A stretch of DNA of 10,787 bases from contig CAMLOC010000055.1 of NCBI GenBank assembly GCA_946481465.1, forward strand, positions 1-10,787. Reading direction: 5' to 3'. The notes under the pieces were generated by a model, which worked only from the letters and a program-made list of their open reading frames with translations, did not search any database and was not told the origin of the DNA. The DNA is from an uncultured Shinella sp. (GTDB lineage: Bacteria; Pseudomonadota; Alphaproteobacteria; Rhizobiales; Rhizobiaceae). Shown here piece by piece: positions 7,515 through 10,787 of this stretch (the first letter of the stretch is position 1; each line of letters opens with the position of its first letter). Position numbers and translations under genes: made by a program.

Positions 7515-7524
7515 AATCCGGATT
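7515..7524. repeat. 10-bp palindrome at the Wza-type gene start
   Basis: AATCCGGATT is a perfect palindrome ending 10 bases before the ATG at 7535 and touching the GGGAAAG ribosome binding region. It may be a repressor site or may be chance. It would lie within the transcript leader if the promoter is near the CtrA-like box. Confidence 0.3.
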
Positions 7525-7534
7525 GGGAAAGCGA

Positions 7535-8110
7535 ATGGCATTCGCAACGATCAACAAGGGCATGCTGCTGGCGCTGGCGCTCATCGTGCCGGCGGTTGCC
7601 GGTTGCAGCGGCTATCGCCCCGCCCCGAAGGCCTTCCATGAGGCGACCATCCAGCCCTACCGCCTCGACAGCGGCGACCGGCTGCGCATCACCGTCTTCG
7701 AACAGGCCGGCCTCAGCAACACCTATTCCGTCGACCAGGCCGGCTATGTCGCCTTTCCGCTCATCGGCGCCGTGCCGGCGCGCGGGCAGACGCTCCAGGA
7801 ACTGGAAGGCATCATCGCGACGAAGCTGCGCCAGGGATACCTGCGCGATCCGGACGTCTCCATCGAGGTCGATCGCTACCGCGCGATCTACGTCATGGGC
7901 GAAGTGGGCCAGGCGGGGCAGTACAGCTACGTCGCCGGCATGACGATCCAGAACGCCATCGCCTTGGCGGGCGGCTTCTCGCCGCGCGCCAACCAGGGCG
8001 ATGTCGACGTCACGCGCAAGATCAACGGCAAGATCCTCACGGGCCGCGTCTCCATCTCCGATCCGGTGCTGGCCGGCGACACGATCTACGTCCGCGAACG
8101 GTTGTTCTGA
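7535..8110 (+). CDS. Short Wza-type outer-membrane polysaccharide export lipoprotein
   Basis: The 191-residue protein belongs to the OPX (Wza-like) family, which forms the periplasmic and outer-membrane end of the export channel. A lipoprotein signal peptide ends in the lipobox VAGC with Cys24. A Poly_export domain follows (about 38-113; PYRLDSGDRLRITVFEQ at 41-57), then one SLBB domain (about 116-165; YVMGEVGQAGQYSYVAGMT), and it ends at GDTIYVRERLF. Full-length Wza is near 380 residues with more SLBB-like domains and a C-terminal membrane helix; these are absent here, and short OPX proteins of this kind are known. The ATG at 7535 is preferred over an in-frame TTG at 7523, because GGGAAAG precedes it. 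The gene is divergent from the Wzz-type gene and followed after five bases by the glycosyltransferase gene, which implies an operon. Confidence 0.93.
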   Translation: MAFATINKGMLLALALIVPAVAGCSGYRPAPKAFHEATIQPYRLDSGDRLRITVFEQAGLSNTYSVDQAGYVAFPLIGAVPARGQTLQELEGIIATKLRQGYLRDPDVSIEVDRYRAIYVMGEVGQAGQYSYVAGMTIQNAIALAGGFSPRANQGDVDVTRKINGKILTGRVSISDPVLAGDTIYVRERLF

Positions 8111-8115
8111 GCAAC

Positions 8116-9282
8116 ATGGCGGACGATGGGCCTCTGCGCATCATTCACTGCTTCCGCTCGCCCATCGGCGGGATCTTCCGCCATGTGCGCGATCTCGCCG
8201 AGTTCCACGCCAAGGCGGGCCACGACGTCGGCATCGTCTGCGACAGCCTTACCGGCAGTTCCTACGAGGACGGCCTGTTCGACGAAATCCGCCCCTATCT
8301 CTCGCTCGGCCTCACGCGCCTGCCGATCAGCCGGTCGATCAGCCCGCGCGACATCGGCGCCTTCTGGAGCAGCTATCACGAAATAAAAGGTTTGCAGCCG
8401 GATGTCCTGCACGGGCACGGCGCCAAGGGTGGCGCCATCGCCCGGCTCATCGGCTCAGCCCTGCGGGTCAACAGGTATCGCGTAGCCCGCCTCTATTCGC
8501 CGCACGGCGGCAGCCTGCACTACAATCGCCGCTCGGCGACGGGCCTGGCGATTCTCACCGCCGAGCAGGTGCTCGAACGGCTCGGCGATGCGCTCGTCTT
8601 CGTGTGCGACTACGAGCGCGAGGCCTATGCCGCGCGCGTCGGCCGGCCACGCGTCAGGGCGGAGCGCATCTACAACGGCATCCACGACCGCGACTTCGCG
8701 CCCGTCCATTCCCGCGAGGACGCCGTCGACTTCCTCTATATCGGCATGCTGCGCGACCTGAAGGGGCCGGACGTCTTCGTCGAGGCCTTCGCCCGCACGG
8801 AACGGCTGGTCGGCCGCCCGCTCTCGGCGCTCGTCATCGGCGACGGGCCGGACAGGGCGAAATACGAGGACATGATGCTGCGCATGGGCCTTGGCCGGCG
8901 CATCGGCATGCTGCCGGCCCGCAAGGCGCACGACGCCTTCGCGCTGACGCGCAACGTCGTGGTGCCCTCGCGCGCCGAAGCCATGCCCTATATCGTGCTG
9001 GAGGCGCTCGCGGCGCGCAAGCCGGTGATCGCGACGCGCGTCGGCGGCATTCCGGAAGTGCTCGGCCGCGACAGCATCGCCCTTGCCGAACCGGGCGATC
9101 CCGACGGGCTCGCCGCGCTGATGACCGCGGCGATCGCCGATGCGGACTGGCCGCGCAAGGTGATGCCCGAGCCAACGGCCTTCAAGGCGGCCTTCTCCGC
9201 CTCCGTCATGGCCAATGCCCTGCTCGACCTCTACTACGACATTCTTGCCCGGCAGGCCGGCACGAATCGGTACGGCGCCTGA
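8116..9282 (+). CDS. GT4-family glycosyltransferase
   Basis: The 388-residue protein has the GT-B layout of family 4, retaining enzymes that move a sugar from an NDP-sugar to a lipid-linked acceptor on the cytoplasmic face of the inner membrane. The acceptor-side domain starts with LRIIHCFRSPIGGIFRHVRDL (from residue 7), where the GGI-x-RHV glycine loop is typical. DVLHGHGAKGG (96-106) and the NGIH hinge (187-190) follow. The donor-side domain holds FLYIGMLRDLKGPDVFVEAF (206-225), VIGDGPDRAKY (240-250) and the E-x7-E motif, Glu288 and Glu296, in PSRAEAMPYIVLEALA. It begins five bases after the export lipoprotein gene and has no strong ribosome binding site of its own, so translational coupling is likely. 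The sugar specificity cannot be read from sequence. Confidence 0.93.
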   Translation: MADDGPLRIIHCFRSPIGGIFRHVRDLAEFHAKAGHDVGIVCDSLTGSSYEDGLFDEIRPYLSLGLTRLPISRSISPRDIGAFWSSYHEIKGLQPDVLHGHGAKGGAIARLIGSALRVNRYRVARLYSPHGGSLHYNRRSATGLAILTAEQVLERLGDALVFVCDYEREAYAARVGRPRVRAERIYNGIHDRDFAPVHSREDAVDFLYIGMLRDLKGPDVFVEAFARTERLVGRPLSALVIGDGPDRAKYEDMMLRMGLGRRIGMLPARKAHDAFALTRNVVVPSRAEAMPYIVLEALAARKPVIATRVGGIPEVLGRDSIALAEPGDPDGLAALMTAAIADADWPRKVMPEPTAFKAAFSASVMANALLDLYYDILARQAGTNRYGA

Positions 9283-9297
9283 CGTAACGGCAATCAC

Positions 9298-9346
9298 AAC
9301 GTAAACGTTTCTTAGGGGCTTCGTGCTATTTCCGGGGCAAAGCCCC
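9298..9346 (+). promoter_or_regulatory. Leader with competing hairpins before the phosphotransferase gene
   Basis: The 78-base gap after the glycosyltransferase gene contains AACGT-aa-ACGTT (9298-9309). It also holds two overlapping stems that share one arm: GGGGCTT (9315-9321) with AAGCCCC (9340-9346), or GGGGC (9334-9338) with GCCCC (9342-9346) around a 3-base loop. Only one can form at a time. No U run follows immediately, so simple intrinsic termination is not evident. A role in setting expression of the next gene relative to the two upstream is inference. Confidence 0.35.
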
Positions 9347-9360
9347 CACAGGTGCGTGCC

Positions 9361-10787
9361 ATGAACCATGTCGACAAACCCGTCTCCTTCGATCCGGAAG
9401 CACTGCGGCGCAAGGTGTCCGAAATATCGGTCACCGGGCCGGGCGAAAACCAGGATGCGGGCGTCACCGTCGAACTCAACCCGCTCGCCCGGAAGATCGC
9501 GGCGCAATTCCGCCTCGACACCTATTCGCCGAGCATGATCATCGGCCTGCTGCGCCTTCTCGAATTCGGCGCTCTGCTCGCGCTCGGCTACGTCATCCAT
9601 GCGCTTTACGTCAGCGACATGGGCATGCCCTTCTTCTATCTCCTGGTGCTCGGCGCCGGCGCCGGCATCGGCGTCCTGATGCTCCAGTTGGCCGATGCCT
9701 ACCAGGTGCCGGCCCTGCGCTCGCCCTGGCGCATGACGCCGCGCATCCTCACCGCCTGGGCGCTGGCCTTCGGCGCCATGGCGCTCATGGTGTTCTTCTT
9801 CAAGTCCGGCGACCAGTATTCCCGCATCTGGTTCGCCTCCTGGTTCGTCGCCGGCTCCGTCTACCTCGTCATCGAGCGGCAGGTGATCGCCTACTCGATC
9901 CGCCGCTGGGCGCGCAACGGCACCATGGAGCGCCGCGCCGTCATCGTCGGCGGCGGCGAGCCGGCCAAGGAACTCATCCGCACGCTCGAACAGCAGCCGG
10001 AGAACGACATCCGCATCTGCGGCATCTTCGACGACCGCGACGAACGCCGCTCGCCGGCCGTCATCGCCGGCTACCCGAAGCTCGGCAATATCGCCGAACT
10101 GGTCGAATTCGCCCGCCTCGCCCGCATCGACATGCTGATCATCTCGCTGCCGCTCTCGGCGGAGGCGCGCATCCTGGCGCTTCTCAAGAAGCTGTGGGTA
10201 TTGCCGGTCGACATCCGCCTTGCCGCCCATTCCAAGGGCCTGCGCTTTCGCCCGCGCAGCTATTCGCAGGTCGGCAACCTGCCGATGCTCGACATATTCG
10301 ACAAGCCGATCGCCGACTGGGACAATGTCGCCAAGCGCCTCTTCGACATCTTCTTCAGCGTCGTCGCGATCCTTCTGCTCTGGCCGGTGATGCTCGGCGC
10401 GGCCATCGCGGTCAAGCTCTCCTCGCCCGGCCCGATCATCTTCAAGCAGAAGCGCCACGGCTTCAACAACGAGGTCATCGAGGTCTACAAGTTCCGCTCG
10501 ATGTACACGCATCTTGCCGATCCCACGGCCAAGGCCGCCGTGACGAAGGGCGACCCGCGCGTCACCCGCGTCGGGCGGTTCCTGCGCAAATCCTCGATCG
10601 ACGAGCTGCCGCAGTTCTTCAACGTGCTGAAGGGCGACCTCTCCCTCGTCGGCCCGCGCCCGCACGCCATCCAGGCACAGTCGAACGACCGCAAGTATGT
10701 CGACGTCATCGAGAGCTATTTCGCCCGCCACCGCGTCAAGCCCGGCGTCACCGGCTGGGCGCAGATCAACGGCTGGCGCGGCGAGAT
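9361..10787 (+). CDS. Polyprenyl-phosphate hexose-1-phosphate transferase (WbaP/HfsE type), 5' part
   Basis: The visible 475 residues belong to the polyisoprenyl-phosphate hexose-1-phosphate transferases, which put the first sugar phosphate on undecaprenyl phosphate and so begin the repeat unit. Four N-terminal membrane helices (about 60-83, 91-113, 128-147, 156-175) precede a Rossmann-like CoA-binding domain (VIVGGGEPAKEL, 194-205). A fifth hydrophobic segment (about 328-350) leads to the catalytic domain with KFRSM (377-381), DELPQFFNVLKGDLSLVGPRP (414-434) and RHRVKPGVTGWAQING (456-471). Asp414-Glu415 match the catalytic Asp-Glu pair of this family. The window ends about 40 residues before the usual C-terminus. 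The five-helix form is shared by WbaP, WcaJ, ExoY-like relatives and Caulobacter HfsE; whether the first sugar is glucose or galactose is not decided. The ATG at 9361 has AGG at 9350-9352 upstream; an in-frame GTG at 9352 is less likely. Confidence 0.95.
   Translation, partial: MNHVDKPVSFDPEALRRKVSEISVTGPGENQDAGVTVELNPLARKIAAQFRLDTYSPSMIIGLLRLLEFGALLALGYVIHALYVSDMGMPFFYLLVLGAGAGIGVLMLQLADAYQVPALRSPWRMTPRILTAWALAFGAMALMVFFFKSGDQYSRIWFASWFVAGSVYLVIERQVIAYSIRRWARNGTMERRAVIVGGGEPAKELIRTLEQQPENDIRICGIFDDRDERRSPAVIAGYPKLGNIAELVEFARLARIDMLIISLPLSAEARILALLKKLWVLPVDIRLAAHSKGLRFRPRSYSQVGNLPMLDIFDKPIADWDNVAKRLFDIFFSVVAILLLWPVMLGAAIAVKLSSPGPIIFKQKRHGFNNEVIEVYKFRSMYTHLADPTAKAAVTKGDPRVTRVGRFLRKSSIDELPQFFNVLKGDLSLVGPRPHAIQAQSNDRKYVDVIESYFARHRVKPGVTGWAQINGWRGE

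Noticed and set aside
7325..7639. N-terminal extension of the Wzz-type protein to 7639
   Set aside because: It would overlap the export lipoprotein gene in antisense and adds sequence unlike a Wzz N-terminus; GGAG lies at a good distance before the ATG at 7324.
8455..10731. A 758-codon open frame on the minus strand
   Set aside because: It runs across the glycosyltransferase gene, the gap and the phosphotransferase gene, has no recognisable domain, and both plus-strand genes carry clear family motifs.

Overview
The window is GC-rich, gene-dense chromosomal DNA that looks like an alphaproteobacterium of the order Hyphomicrobiales, most likely Rhizobiaceae. The evidence is the family content (type 2 ArgC next to an agmatinase, a DUF2842 protein, a short polysaccharide-export lipoprotein), a CTATAT -10 element of the rhizobial sigma-70 kind, and a gene order that, from memory and unchecked, resembles the Sinorhizobium/Agrobacterium chromosome near argC and ctaA. 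No tRNA, rRNA, insertion sequence, CRISPR array or other sign of recent transfer was seen, and no gene-free stretch exceeds 300 bases.

The left part (1-3576) is housekeeping. It holds the 3' end of an agmatinase gene (speB), argC for arginine synthesis, ctaA for heme A synthesis on the opposite strand, a 72-residue DUF2842 membrane protein, and a Nudix hydrolase. The genes sit tail to tail with 0 or 1 base between stop codons. The ctaA leader carries a strong 12-bp hairpin right beside its Shine-Dalgarno sequence.

The right part (3728 to the end) is a surface-polysaccharide locus. It holds a CelD/FemAB-type GNAT acyltransferase, a Wzz-type co-polymerase fused to a BY-kinase-like domain, a short Wza-type outer-membrane lipoprotein, a GT4 glycosyltransferase, and a polyprenyl-phosphate hexose-1-phosphate transferase that runs off the right edge. 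Together these would start a repeat unit on undecaprenyl phosphate, extend it, possibly acylate it, set chain length and export the polymer. The set resembles Wzx/Wzy-type adhesin loci such as the Caulobacter holdfast (hfs) and the rhizobial unipolar polysaccharide (upp) genes. No flippase or polymerase gene is visible; they may lie beyond the edge or elsewhere.

The points most worth a second look are the kinase-like domain of the Wzz protein, which has lost its key Walker residues; a cluster of TTAACC-like half-sites (CtrA-like) in the divergent promoter region between the Wzz and Wza-type genes; the ctaA leader hairpin; and a leader with two mutually exclusive hairpins before the phosphotransferase gene.
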